Program-made: the position numbers and the translations under genes
Assembly (NCBI GenBank): GCA_947453545.1
Contig: CANGHE010000002.1
Coordinates: 1-37,684 of the forward strand
Direction of reading: 5' to 3'
DNA from: Flavobacteriia bacterium
GTDB taxonomy: Bacteria; Bacteroidota; Bacteroidia; Flavobacteriales_D; Crocinitomicaceae
Length of the DNA stretch: 37,684 bases
Part shown: one piece after another, positions 25,001-31,246 of the stretch
Position numbering within the stretch: position 1 is the first letter of the stretch
Layout: each line of letters begins with the position of its first letter
The notes under the pieces: model-generated
Told to the model about the DNA's origin: nothing
The model's database searches: none
Seen by the model: only the letters and a program-made list of their open reading frames with translations

Positions 25001-25256
25001 TTATTTTATGTTTTCTATCTAAAAGATGGTTCAGTATTGTTTCAGATTTTGAATGTATAAACCTAAAATCATCCTCTTCACTCAAATCAACTGATAGTAA
25101 AACTTTGATTTGTTTGGCTAATTTCAGAGTGTCTATTATTTCAAAAAAAGCAAACGAAGTAAAATGGTTGCAACTCAAATAAACAGTTGATTGGTCGTTG
25201 ATGATGCTTTTGATTTCTTCTATCAATAAAACATCTTGGTTGTTGATTATCTTCAT
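22089..25256 (-). CDS. SNF2-type superfamily 2 helicase of the restriction operon
   Basis: In this 1055-residue protein residues 1-170 form an N-terminal domain possibly related to the PLD-like domain of similar helicases, although I see no clear HKD motif. The helicase core has D-S-V-G-L-G-K-T (249-256), V-I-D-E-S-H (336-341) and S-A-T-P-V-N-N (376-382). The second half has T-D-C-I-S-E-G-Q-N-L-Q and the motif VI segment R-I-I-Q-R-F-G-R-I-D-R-I-G. It probably translocates on DNA with the Mod-Res complex. A standard type III system needs only Mod and Res, so this is an addition. It overlaps the XRE gene by one base (TAATG) and abuts the DUF4391 start. Confidence 0.9.
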   Translation of the reverse strand: MKIINNQDVLLIEEIKSIINDQSTVYLSCNHFTSFAFFEIIDTLKLAKQIKVLLSVDLSEEDDFRFIHSKSETILNHLLDRKHKINQVLGLIEDKIEFRKGAVGNQNLLLVENAGLTSCYALTPMDFDSVSLGELKSDFPIFINAFDDTNNQYLGYFNQYWNNSTLQINDNIVERLEKGTKSITAEAIYKYSVKEIFSYSSINERADEKLEKIGLKSTKIWSLLYNFQKDAVIGAIEKIEKFGGCIIADSVGLGKTFEAVAVIKYYDLLNKNVLVLAPKKLRDNWTIYTLNDRRNILSQDRLRYDVLNHTDLSRERGKSGDMDLETINWGAYDLVVIDESHNFRNNPNTSERMTRYKRLMNDVIKSSIRTKVLMLSATPVNNKMNDLKNQIAFISEGNDNYFAPHGIDSITQVMRDAQRRFTNWYKNNDPNNLDVNLLMENLDGQYFRILDMLTIARSRKHINKYYDTADIGNFPIRLKPITLTPDIDTEKKFHDIGQIYDEISLLTLASYTPLGYVRSEKREYYEEKYDIKTHTGGVFKQVDREQSLIYLMRVNLLKRLESSIHSFRLTLGKLVDFVDENLKQIEQHKNGVLDVETNITDIDIDDSTLEDLLVGGKTRVLIQDIDTIRWKQDLKLDKSILVKLMNSIKLIDESRDAKLMELKRLIDEKINKPINPNNKKVIVFTAFADTANYLYKELHGWIKTKYGLNSALVTGSGNNKTNMPNTRAELSTILTHFSPRSKKRDEIYPDEHHEIDFLFCTDCISEGQNLQDCDYLVNYDIHWNPVRIIQRFGRIDRIGSINDKIQLVNFFPNMELDSFIDLIARVKGRMVMLDVSATGEDNIISQDSSEMQDLDYRKRQLIQLQDKVLDLEDVQGNISITDLTFNDFKVDIEQSSDEELMELKDIPVASYAVVKSNLDTVKEGVIYCLKDSSNDLAGLLKNNLLYPFFLVYISNDGEEIVKASQTKLALDYFRKLCMGNDSVLPELVAEFDKETKGNKKMEVYTKLLKNAISEIVGVQEEVGLSSLAKAGGTVLVKDSIERQSNLELISYLIIK

Positions 25257-25453
25257 TAGCTTTTTACGTTTTCTCGTAATAAATCACGAACACTTACATT
25301 CAATACATTAGCTATCTCAAAAAGAATAGGTAAGCTGGGTTGTCTTCTGTTACCAACATAACTGTTAACCATGTTAAATGATTTTCCAATCTGCTCTGCT
25401 AACCAAGTCTGCTTGACTTTCTTCTCATCCAAAACCTCTTTTATTCTATTCAT
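25256..25453 (-). CDS. XRE-family regulator leading the restriction operon
   Basis: This 65-residue single helix-turn-helix protein (V-K-Q-T-W-L-A-E-Q-I-G-K-S, then N-M-V-N-S-Y-V-G-N-R-R-Q-P-S) matches the short Cro/CI type. The gene overlaps the helicase start by one base, so regulator and restriction genes are co-transcribed. This resembles controller proteins that delay restriction until DNA is methylated, though here that is inference. About 60 nt upstream is a small dyad, ATTCC-AATC-GGAAT (25515-25528), that could be its operator. The 226-nt region between it and the next XRE gene shows no gene. Confidence 0.85.
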   Translation of the reverse strand: MNRIKEVLDEKKVKQTWLAEQIGKSFNMVNSYVGNRRQPSLPILFEIANVLNVSVRDLLRENVKS

Positions 25454-25679
25454 TTGAAAAATGTTAAAGGCTAAAAATAATATAAATTATCTCATCAAAT
25501 GATGTATATAAAATATTCCAATCGGAATTTATTAAGACGTTTTGAACACCTCTATGATAATCCTTGATTCTGAACTAGAATAAATGAATTTCTATGTAAT
25601 CGATATAAGAACTACGTGTGCGACAACACCCAAATCTCGTGCTAAAAGTACCTTTAAAACGCATTAAAATTAGGAAATA

Positions 25680-25958
25680 CTACCGTTTACCTTCCAATAT
25701 TTCCATCGCCTTTTTCAAGTGCACAACTGCTTCATCAACTTCAGCTGGAAACACTTCACTCTTGGTAGCAACAAAAAGCTCTCTTATGTCACAATTCAAC
25801 ACCTTAGAAATATCCATTAAAAGTTTAATGGTCGGTAAATAGCCATTGTCTCCGCAAATATTTGATATGGTTGTCTTGGTTGTACCTACCATTGATGCTA
25901 GTTCTGTTCTACTAACACCTTTTTCCTTCATTACTTGTTTTAGTCTGAATACTTCCAT
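25680..25958 (-). CDS. XRE-family regulator, divergent from the 26093 operon
   Basis: The protein has 92 residues from the ATG at 25958. A longer frame reaches 26027, but the best promoter (TACGTTTG on the minus strand) lies between the two starts, and M-E-V-F-R-L-K-Q-V-M-K is the normal XRE opening. The helix-turn-helix is S-R-T-E-L-A-S-M-V-G-T-T-K-T-T-I-S-N-I, followed by a C-terminal helix (V-D-E-A-V-V-H-L-K-K-A-M-E-I-L) that may dimerise. The divergent spacer to 26093 holds copies of the GTTATCTATTAC-like motif shared by three promoters of the element, making this protein the best candidate for their regulator. Confidence 0.85.
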   Translation of the reverse strand: MEVFRLKQVMKEKGVSRTELASMVGTTKTTISNICGDNGYLPTIKLLMDISKVLNCDIRELFVATKSEVFPAEVDEAVVHLKKAMEILEGKR

Positions 25959-25974
25959 TATGTTTTTTTTGTTA

Positions 25975-25982
25975 CAAACGTA
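25975..25982 (-). promoter_or_regulatory. -7 box of the divergent XRE gene
   Basis: On the minus strand TACGTTTG matches TAnnTTTG exactly, 16 nt before the ATG at 25958. It supports the shorter start for the regulator. Confidence 0.55.
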
Positions 25983-26018
25983 CAAATAATTAATCAATGG
26001 GTTATTATTGATAAATAA

Positions 26019-26088
26019 GTTATTCATTACTTGTTTTATTAGTTATTTTTTACTTATCTTTACATAAAATAATAAAGCAATAGATAAC
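26019..26088 (+). promoter_or_regulatory. Promoter with operator-like motifs before the 89-residue gene
   Basis: TTG (26031-26033) lies 21 nt before the -7 box TATCTTTA (26055-26062), 30 nt before the ATG. Motif copies are GTTATTCATTAC (26019-26030), GTTATTTTTTAC (26042-26053) and the inverted GCAATAGATAAC (26077-26088). About 80 nt align closely with the promoter at 12719-12790. Confidence 0.65.
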
Positions 26089-26092
26089 TAAT

Positions 26093-26362
26093 ATGAAGAG
26101 CGAAAGAATCAACAGAAGATGGTTTAAGAACCAGTTAGAAAAAGGTAACATTCTTGTTAAATGTAACGGAAAATATACTGATGATTATAACTTCGACAAT
26201 GCTTTCAACTTTTTCATTAACGATGAGTGGACTAAAGCTAATGCTCAAAAGTTTTGTGATTGGTATATTAAATGTATGCACCTTTATGGTGATAAGTCTG
26301 GAATCATTTCTGGGTCATTTGCATCATGTGAATATTGGTCATTTAAACTAAAAGCTCAATAA
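26093..26362 (+). CDS. Hypothetical protein, 89 residues
   Basis: I do not recognise this protein. It is basic at the N-terminus (K-S-E-R-I-N-R-R-W-F) and rich in aromatic residues and Cys (W-Y-I-K-C-M-H-L-Y-G, S-C-E-Y-W-S-F). It lies under the shared operator-type promoter and is the first gene after the divergent XRE regulator, the place where mobile elements often carry an early or accessory factor. A second frame inside it is a shadow. It is followed by a 157-nt spacer with its own candidate promoter and a hairpin, then the polymerase-like gene. Confidence 0.6.
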   Translation: MKSERINRRWFKNQLEKGNILVKCNGKYTDDYNFDNAFNFFINDEWTKANAQKFCDWYIKCMHLYGDKSGIISGSFASCEYWSFKLKAQ

Positions 26363-26440
26363 ACTTTATCTTTTTGTAAAATGGATTATATTTAAAGATA
26401 GAATGTTTTAGAACTAACATAAAAGTTTTATAAGCTGGTG

Positions 26441-26462
26441 CCAGATGGGTTGCTCCATCTGG
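26441..26462 (+). promoter_or_regulatory. Hairpin in the leader of the polymerase-like gene
   Basis: CCAGATGG (26441-26448) and CCATCTGG (26455-26462) pair perfectly with a GTTGCT loop. No T run follows. It lies about 58 nt before the ATG at 26520, downstream of a candidate TATCTTTTTG promoter element near 26368, so it is in the untranslated leader. It may be a protein-binding or RNA-control site. Confidence 0.4.
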
Positions 26463-26519
26463 TTCTCTCCCAGCGTTAAAAATGAGAGATATCATAACTA
26501 AAAGAGAGAATAAAAAAAT

Positions 26520-27932
26520 ATGAAACAGAAAACAAAGAAATCATATACCAAGTACAGAACATTGTTCCTACCCAAGCAAATGGTAGATGCCCTAATATTA
26601 AAAGCTCATCAAATTGAATTGGATATTGATATGAATTCTTTGGTCAACATAGGCTTAACTATAATGAATGATATCTTATCCAAATCTAACTTTTACCGCA
26701 CAAACATTGATTATCCCTTTCATGTGATACCTCAAGATTCTCGATATCTTCAACAAAAGTATGGAAATGATTATCATTTATATACTCATTGGTTAGTGGT
26801 TAATGGTGTCATCTGGAATGATAAACCATCTGAAGGTAGAGCCACTCACTTCTATCTTCAACCTACTAATACTTATAATTTAATGATTAATTCAATCTTA
26901 AATGATTCTGGAATGAATGTAGATGATGTGGTATCTACCTATTGTTTAACAAATAACATCATTATATCTACTGAAACCATTGATAATAAAAGGAAAGAGA
27001 AGATAACAAAAAGTAGGATATTTACTGATTGGTATAGGATAAAGATACCAATAACTAAACAAAATAAGAAGTACTTAACAAGAGATTACGAAGAAGATTC
27101 AAAAGGTATTAATAATGCACCAAAGCATATTAAGAAGATGGGTAGTCATTACCGAAAGAACATTGATATTGATTATGATGGTGCAACAGAACATTCATTT
27201 AATCGATACATGAGTGAACTAGAAACAGCTAATACAACAGATGAAGAAATATCAGCATACAAAAGATACTCATCCAGAATATCATCGGTAAATGCTATAA
27301 AAAATGGTAGCAAGAACAAAACTTTAAGATTCAAAAGAAATAACAGCAACTACCGATTAGACACCAACTTAACCAACATGGCTTCCGATTTGAGGGAGTT
27401 TATTATTGGTTATGAAAACAAGAGCTATTTAGACCTCTCAAACTCGCAACCAGTACTGTTTAATGTTCTGCTGAAGCAATATCAAAAGGATGCTTCTGAA
27501 GCTCTTAAAATCGAATTAAATAGATACTTTGAAGTAACAGTAGCTGGTCAATGGTACGAATGTTTAGAGAAAATCTACAACAAAAAAAGAGACGATTGCA
27601 AAACCATTTGGATGGAGATAGCATACTCGAAGAACCATCACCATAAACAAACTAAAGCGAAGTTCATTAAAGAGTTCCCATTGATATATGATATAATCGA
27701 AAACATAAAAAAAGAAGAACATAATCAGTTTGCCATTCACCTACAAAAAGTGGAGAGTAAGATTTTCATCGACAAAATATGCAAAGCACTAGTGACTGAA
27801 AATATTGTTCCCTTAACCATGCATGATGGACTAATAGTACCAAAGGAATACAGAGAAAGAACCCTTGATATTATGCAACAAATCTTGTTAAAAGAAATAG
27901 GTGCTATACCAAACATCAAAATTGAAAACTAA
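26520..27932 (+). CDS. Element-borne protein with family-A-polymerase-like palm motifs
   Basis: The start is ATG after AAAGAGAGAATAAAAAAAT. The N-terminal 250 residues of this 470-residue protein have no motif I know. The C-terminal half has, in order, R279-L-D-T-N-L-T-N; a motif A-like Y-L-D305-L-S307-N-S-Q310; a motif B-like R357-D-D-C-K361-T-I-x5-Y369 with the exact R-x3-K-x7-Y spacing of family-A DNA polymerases; and a motif C-like M-H435-D436-G-L. These are the palm and fingers positions of PolA/T7-RNA-polymerase-like enzymes. There is no 3'-5' exonuclease domain and the enzyme would be very small. It may be a replication or priming enzyme of the element. The match is by motif only. Confidence 0.5.
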   Translation: MKQKTKKSYTKYRTLFLPKQMVDALILKAHQIELDIDMNSLVNIGLTIMNDILSKSNFYRTNIDYPFHVIPQDSRYLQQKYGNDYHLYTHWLVVNGVIWNDKPSEGRATHFYLQPTNTYNLMINSILNDSGMNVDDVVSTYCLTNNIIISTETIDNKRKEKITKSRIFTDWYRIKIPITKQNKKYLTRDYEEDSKGINNAPKHIKKMGSHYRKNIDIDYDGATEHSFNRYMSELETANTTDEEISAYKRYSSRISSVNAIKNGSKNKTLRFKRNNSNYRLDTNLTNMASDLREFIIGYENKSYLDLSNSQPVLFNVLLKQYQKDASEALKIELNRYFEVTVAGQWYECLEKIYNKKRDDCKTIWMEIAYSKNHHHKQTKAKFIKEFPLIYDIIENIKKEEHNQFAIHLQKVESKIFIDKICKALVTENIVPLTMHDGLIVPKEYRERTLDIMQQILLKEIGAIPNIKIEN

Positions 27933-27946
27933 ATATAATTACAAAT

Positions 27947-28237
27947 ATGAAGCTGGTTAAATACAAGTCATGGAAATGCTACCTAGAATTTGGAGAATAT
28001 CCTAACGGTAGAAAAGCTATAGAGTTAATGAACGCAAAAGATGGTGACCCAGTGCTGGTCGCTACAGTTAACCTTCCTAATGAGTACATTGAACTGGATG
28101 AAGCAATTATCAAAACATACAGTGAAAATGATGGTGTACTCGAAGTTTTAATCAATGCTGGTGTAGTTTCAGCACCAATTCGATATATTGAGTCTGGAAT
28201 GATTAGAGTACCAGTGTGTAAGGTGATTGGTGATTAA
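27947..28237 (+). CDS. Hypothetical protein, 96 residues
   Basis: I do not recognise this protein. It starts 14 nt after the polymerase-like gene and was probably co-transcribed with it. The sequence reads as a compact beta-rich domain (S-W-K-C-Y-L-E-F-G-E-Y-P-N-G-R, V-L-V-A-T-V-N-L-P), followed by Y-S-E-N-D-G-V-L-E-V-L-I-N-A-G-V-V and a final strand. Small proteins with a similar sequence pattern are common as unnamed genes in Bacteroidota elements. Confidence 0.65.
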   Translation: MKLVKYKSWKCYLEFGEYPNGRKAIELMNAKDGDPVLVATVNLPNEYIELDEAIIKTYSENDGVLEVLINAGVVSAPIRYIESGMIRVPVCKVIGD

Positions 28238-28273
28238 TAATCAGTTCATTTAGGACAAGGAGAAATATTCAAA

Positions 28274-28281
28274 TATATTTG
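28274..28281 (+). promoter_or_regulatory. -7 box of the large serine recombinase
   Basis: TATATTTG matches TAnnTTTG exactly, 17 nt before the ATG at 28299. TTTAGG is the closest -33-like element, about 20 nt upstream. This gives the recombinase its own promoter with a very short leader, distinct from the operator-type promoters. Confidence 0.5.
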
Positions 28282-28298
28282 TAAAATAATCGGGGATA

Positions 28299-30071
28299 AT
28301 GTTAGCAATCTATTGTAGAACAAGTAAGTCAAAAGAAGAGGGTACTGATTATTCAATTGAGACCCAACAAAAAGGTGGTATTGCTTTAGCAGAACAGCTT
28401 GGCATGCCTTATGATTTTTTCATTGATGAAGGAGTTAGTGGAACGCTACCAATAGATGAAAGACCAGCATTTTCTGAATTGATGTCGCTCCTAAAACAAG
28501 GGAAAATAAAAGCAATTTATAGCATTGACCAATCTAGAATAGAAAGAGCTACAGAAGTTTGGAGTATATTTTCAGCGGAATGTATACTGAAAAAATGTAA
28601 GTATTATCCGAATGGTATTGAATTAGATTTGAATAATGAGGAAAATATGTTAAATGCAAATTTAATGTCTTTATTCAATTCTTATTATGCTAAACTAACA
28701 TCAAGAAAAGTTAAGCTAGCCAATAAACAAAAAGTTAAAATAGGTAAAACACATGGTTTAAAACCTTATGGATTTAAGAGAGATTCGAACAATAATTACG
28801 AAATTTTTGAGGAGGAAGCTAAACATGTTAGAACCATGTTTAAATTATCCTTGGAAGGCATGGGTGTTTATCTAATTGCAAAAGAATTTAATGAATTGAA
28901 GATACCTACAAAATTTAACAATTTTAAAGGTACTATCAAAAGAATCGATAAATACACTAAACAAGAAGTGGTATTTAAAAAAAGTGATGTTATGTGGAGG
29001 GGTAATGTTATTCATGACATAATTAGAAATCCAATATATAAAGGTCTTAGAATTTGGAACAAAGCTAATCTCGATGAAAGAGCAGAATATAAAATAGATG
29101 CAGTAATCATCGAACCAGAATTATGGGATAAGGTCAATCAAAATCTTGAAAACAATAAGAAAAATGTCGGAAAGAAAGAAACCTACAAATACCTTTTAAA
29201 TGGTTTAATATACTGTAGTCACTGTGGTAATCAAATCATAGGCAAAAAAAGAATGAGAGGTCGTGAGAATACCTACAAATGCAAAGGTAAAAGACCACCT
29301 AATTATGGATGTACTGAAAATCGTGGAATCTATTTACCAAGATTTGAAACATTTATAATTAAGCACCTATTCGAATCAAAAGATTTAAAACGATTATTAG
29401 TAGAAGCACCAAGAAACAATTCTGAAACCGATAATGTTCGTGCAATGTTAAATTCAAAAAAAGATGAATTTAATAAAATCGAAAAGCAAGTAGCTAAACT
29501 CTATAAGTTATTAAAAGACCCAGATTTAGAAGATGATGATAGCTTAAAGTCAGATTATTTAGACTATAAGAAAAAGTCTAAATTTCTGAAAGAAAATATA
29601 GATAATTTAAGTTTAAAATTACTTGAAGTAGAGAATGACCTTCGAAGCAAAAGAACAAAATCATTGATTGAATCCTACACCAGTGAAATTGGTTTTGATG
29701 AAATCAAAAGATTAATTCATTCACTTATTGAAAGAATTGATATACAACATACAAAATTTAATAAGTCTGGTATACACACATTGATTATTAAATATAAAAA
29801 TTTCGAAGACCAATCAACTTTTGTTACAAATTGGCAATCAAAAGAATGGAAATGGATTAACTATTACAAACCTTATACAGAAGATGAACAAGAACTTCAA
29901 GATGAAAAAGACCTAGTATTGTACCTTTTAGAAAGAGCTGGTGTGGATACTAGTAGCGAAGATTTGTCTGGATTTAAGGGGTTTGAATCAATATCTTCAA
30001 AGCACGAATCAATCGTTTTAAATCCAGATGAACTGATTATATTTGAGGATTTTGAAGTGATACCTTATTAA
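28299..30071 (+). CDS. Large serine recombinase (integrase of the element)
   Basis: This enzyme integrates and excises the element by cutting short attachment sites. The protein has 590 residues. The N-terminal catalytic domain has Y-C-R7-T-S9-K with S9 as nucleophile, and D-Q-S-R-I-E-R at 77-83. A recombinase domain covers about 150-290 (P-Y-G-F-K, I-R-N-P-I-Y-K-G). The zinc ribbon has Cys at 306, 309, 328 and 338. A long coiled coil follows (385-450), as in integrases where it controls direction. Its TAA stop (30069-30071) lies inside the right attachment arm, as is usual for such genes next to their site. No recombination directionality factor is recognised; a small unknown protein of the element may fill that role. 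Confidence 0.95.
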   Translation: MLAIYCRTSKSKEEGTDYSIETQQKGGIALAEQLGMPYDFFIDEGVSGTLPIDERPAFSELMSLLKQGKIKAIYSIDQSRIERATEVWSIFSAECILKKCKYYPNGIELDLNNEENMLNANLMSLFNSYYAKLTSRKVKLANKQKVKIGKTHGLKPYGFKRDSNNNYEIFEEEAKHVRTMFKLSLEGMGVYLIAKEFNELKIPTKFNNFKGTIKRIDKYTKQEVVFKKSDVMWRGNVIHDIIRNPIYKGLRIWNKANLDERAEYKIDAVIIEPELWDKVNQNLENNKKNVGKKETYKYLLNGLIYCSHCGNQIIGKKRMRGRENTYKCKGKRPPNYGCTENRGIYLPRFETFIIKHLFESKDLKRLLVEAPRNNSETDNVRAMLNSKKDEFNKIEKQVAKLYKLLKDPDLEDDDSLKSDYLDYKKKSKFLKENIDNLSLKLLEVENDLRSKRTKSLIESYTSEIGFDEIKRLIHSLIERIDIQHTKFNKSGIHTLIIKYKNFEDQSTFVTNWQSKEWKWINYYKPYTEDEQELQDEKDLVLYLLERAGVDTSSEDLSGFKGFESISSKHESIVLNPDELIIFEDFEVIPY

Positions 30072-30100
30072 TCCGAAGCAACATTTGTAAGCGTTTAGCT
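30061..30100. other. Right attachment site (attR)
   Basis: The element arm 30061-30079 (TACCTTATTAATCCGAAGC) includes the recombinase stop codon. The core AACAT is 30080-30084, and host TIGR02757 sequence begins at 30085. The arm mirrors the left arm at 8800-8821. Confidence 0.88.
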
Positions 30101-30585
30101 GAAGATCCCTTTTCAGGGTTTGAAAGGTGTTTTTCTGAGCGTAGATCGTGTTCAACTTTCAAAAAACGGTTTCTAAATTGAATGATTCTTCCTTTGGTTC
30201 CGAAAATAGTCGGGTGTTGTGTAAATACATTTTCTAAACTTCCTTCATGCAGGTAAATATCATGCAATGCTCTGAAAAAGAAGTCTAAGTCTTGTGAATT
30301 GAATGTACGATGTACAAACACTAATTCTTTTGCTTGATCGTTTGTATAGTTTATGATGAACTCGTGAGGTGTATAATTCATTATAGAAACAATGCGATTA
30401 GCACTAGTAATGATAGATTTACGATTACCCCAAGCAATCGTTGCAATTAAAAAACCGATTATTTCAATATCCTCTTTTTTTGTGAATTGATGTACTACTC
30501 CAAGTGGATCACTCTCTAAAAAAAAAGGTTTGTTGAATTCAATTGTTTTATAATCAAGGAATTCCTTTAGTTCATTTGAAGTCAT
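30080..30585 (-). pseudogene. Host TIGR02757 (DUF2400) gene, N-terminal fragment
   Basis: Codons 1-167 of the host gene lie upstream of the core, plus the ATG of codon 168 at the junction. The frame runs on 14 further codons past that ATG, nearly all in the element, before a stop at 30037, giving a 182-residue truncated product if translated. The segment matches residues 1-172 of the intact element copy (K-E-D-I-E-I, T-I-A-W-G-N-R-K, F-V-H-R-T-F-N). Its start overlaps the lolD stop by one base (TAATG), showing that it was the third gene of a ribBA-lolD operon. Joining codon 168 to the fragment ending at 8539 restores 253 residues in frame. Confidence 0.93.
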
Positions 30586-31244
30586 TATTCTTCTGAGCTA
30601 AATTTACCATCACGCATAAGTAGCTTTCGATCTGCCATATTAGCCAAAGAGTCATTATGTGTTACGATGACAAAAGTTTGCTTGAATTGATCTCGTAAAT
30701 CAAAGAATAATTTATGAAGTTCTTCAGAGTTTTTAGAGTCTAAATTCCCGGAGGGTTCATCTGCAAAAATTATTTTTGGATTATTAATCAATGCACGTGC
30801 TACAGCAACGCGTTGTTGTTCTCCACCTGATAATTCTGATGGTTTGTGTTCAATTCGATGATTTACACCTAATATTTCAAATAATTCTTCAGCTCTTTTT
30901 TTTGCTTCGCTAGTAGATGTACCTTTTATTAAAGCAGGCAGAATTACATTTTCAATTGCCGTGAATTCTGGTAAAAGTTGATGGAATTGAAAGATAAAAC
31001 CAATGTTTTCATTTCTGAAAGCAGCGATTTTTCGTTGAGAAAGTATAAATGGATTGATACCATTAATTTCTAGTTTTCCAGCATCTGGTTTCTCTAAGGT
31101 TCCTAGTATTTGCAGTAAAGTAGTTTTTCCAGCACCAGATGAACCAACGATGGAAACGACTTGACTAGGAGCAATGTCTAAACTTACACCTTTGAGTACT
31201 TGTAAGTCGTTATAAGAGTGGAGAATACCTTCTGCTTTTAACAT
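30585..31244 (-). CDS. lolD: ABC transporter ATP-binding protein, LolD-like
   Basis: This 219-residue ATPase belongs to the MacB/LolD/FtsE group. Walker A is G-S-S-G-A-G-K-T (34-41), the signature L-S-G-G-E-Q-Q-R is near 140, Walker B is I-I-F-A-D-E-P, and the H-loop is V-T-H-N-D. In the Lol system LolD powers release of lipoproteins from the inner membrane to LolA. The transmembrane partners are not in this window, so the Lol assignment rests on sequence type. It starts 2 nt after the ribBA stop and overlaps the broken TIGR02757 gene by one base. Confidence 0.88.
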   Translation of the reverse strand: MLKAEGILHSYNDLQVLKGVSLDIAPSQVVSIVGSSGAGKTTLLQILGTLEKPDAGKLEINGINPFILSQRKIAAFRNENIGFIFQFHQLLPEFTAIENVILPALIKGTSTSEAKKRAEELFEILGVNHRIEHKPSELSGGEQQRVAVARALINNPKIIFADEPSGNLDSKNSEELHKLFFDLRDQFKQTFVIVTHNDSLANMADRKLLMRDGKFSSEE

Positions 31245-31246
31245 GA

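Larger units (their letters stand above)
8795..30084. mobile_element. Integrative element of a large serine recombinase, inserted in TIGR02757 and carrying a replacement copy
   Basis: The boundaries are set by the split host gene and by the 5-bp core AACAT present at both ends (8795-8799 and 30080-30084). The recombinase gene abuts the right end, its stop codon lying inside the attachment arm. The left end carries an intact TIGR02757 gene. Cargo is an expanded type III-like restriction operon, several unknown genes, a small resolvase, XRE regulators and a polymerase-like protein. I see no conjugation genes (relaxase, VirB4, coupling protein), no phage structural genes and no recognisable relaxase, so it is either mobilised by other elements or a defence-type island moved by the recombinase alone. 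Both integration and the restored frame are read directly from the sequence. Confidence 0.93.

Noticed and set aside
25959-26027. Longer start for the divergent XRE regulator
   Set aside because: The added residues are Asn/Tyr-rich and unlike XRE proteins, and a good -7 box lies between this start and the ATG at 25958.
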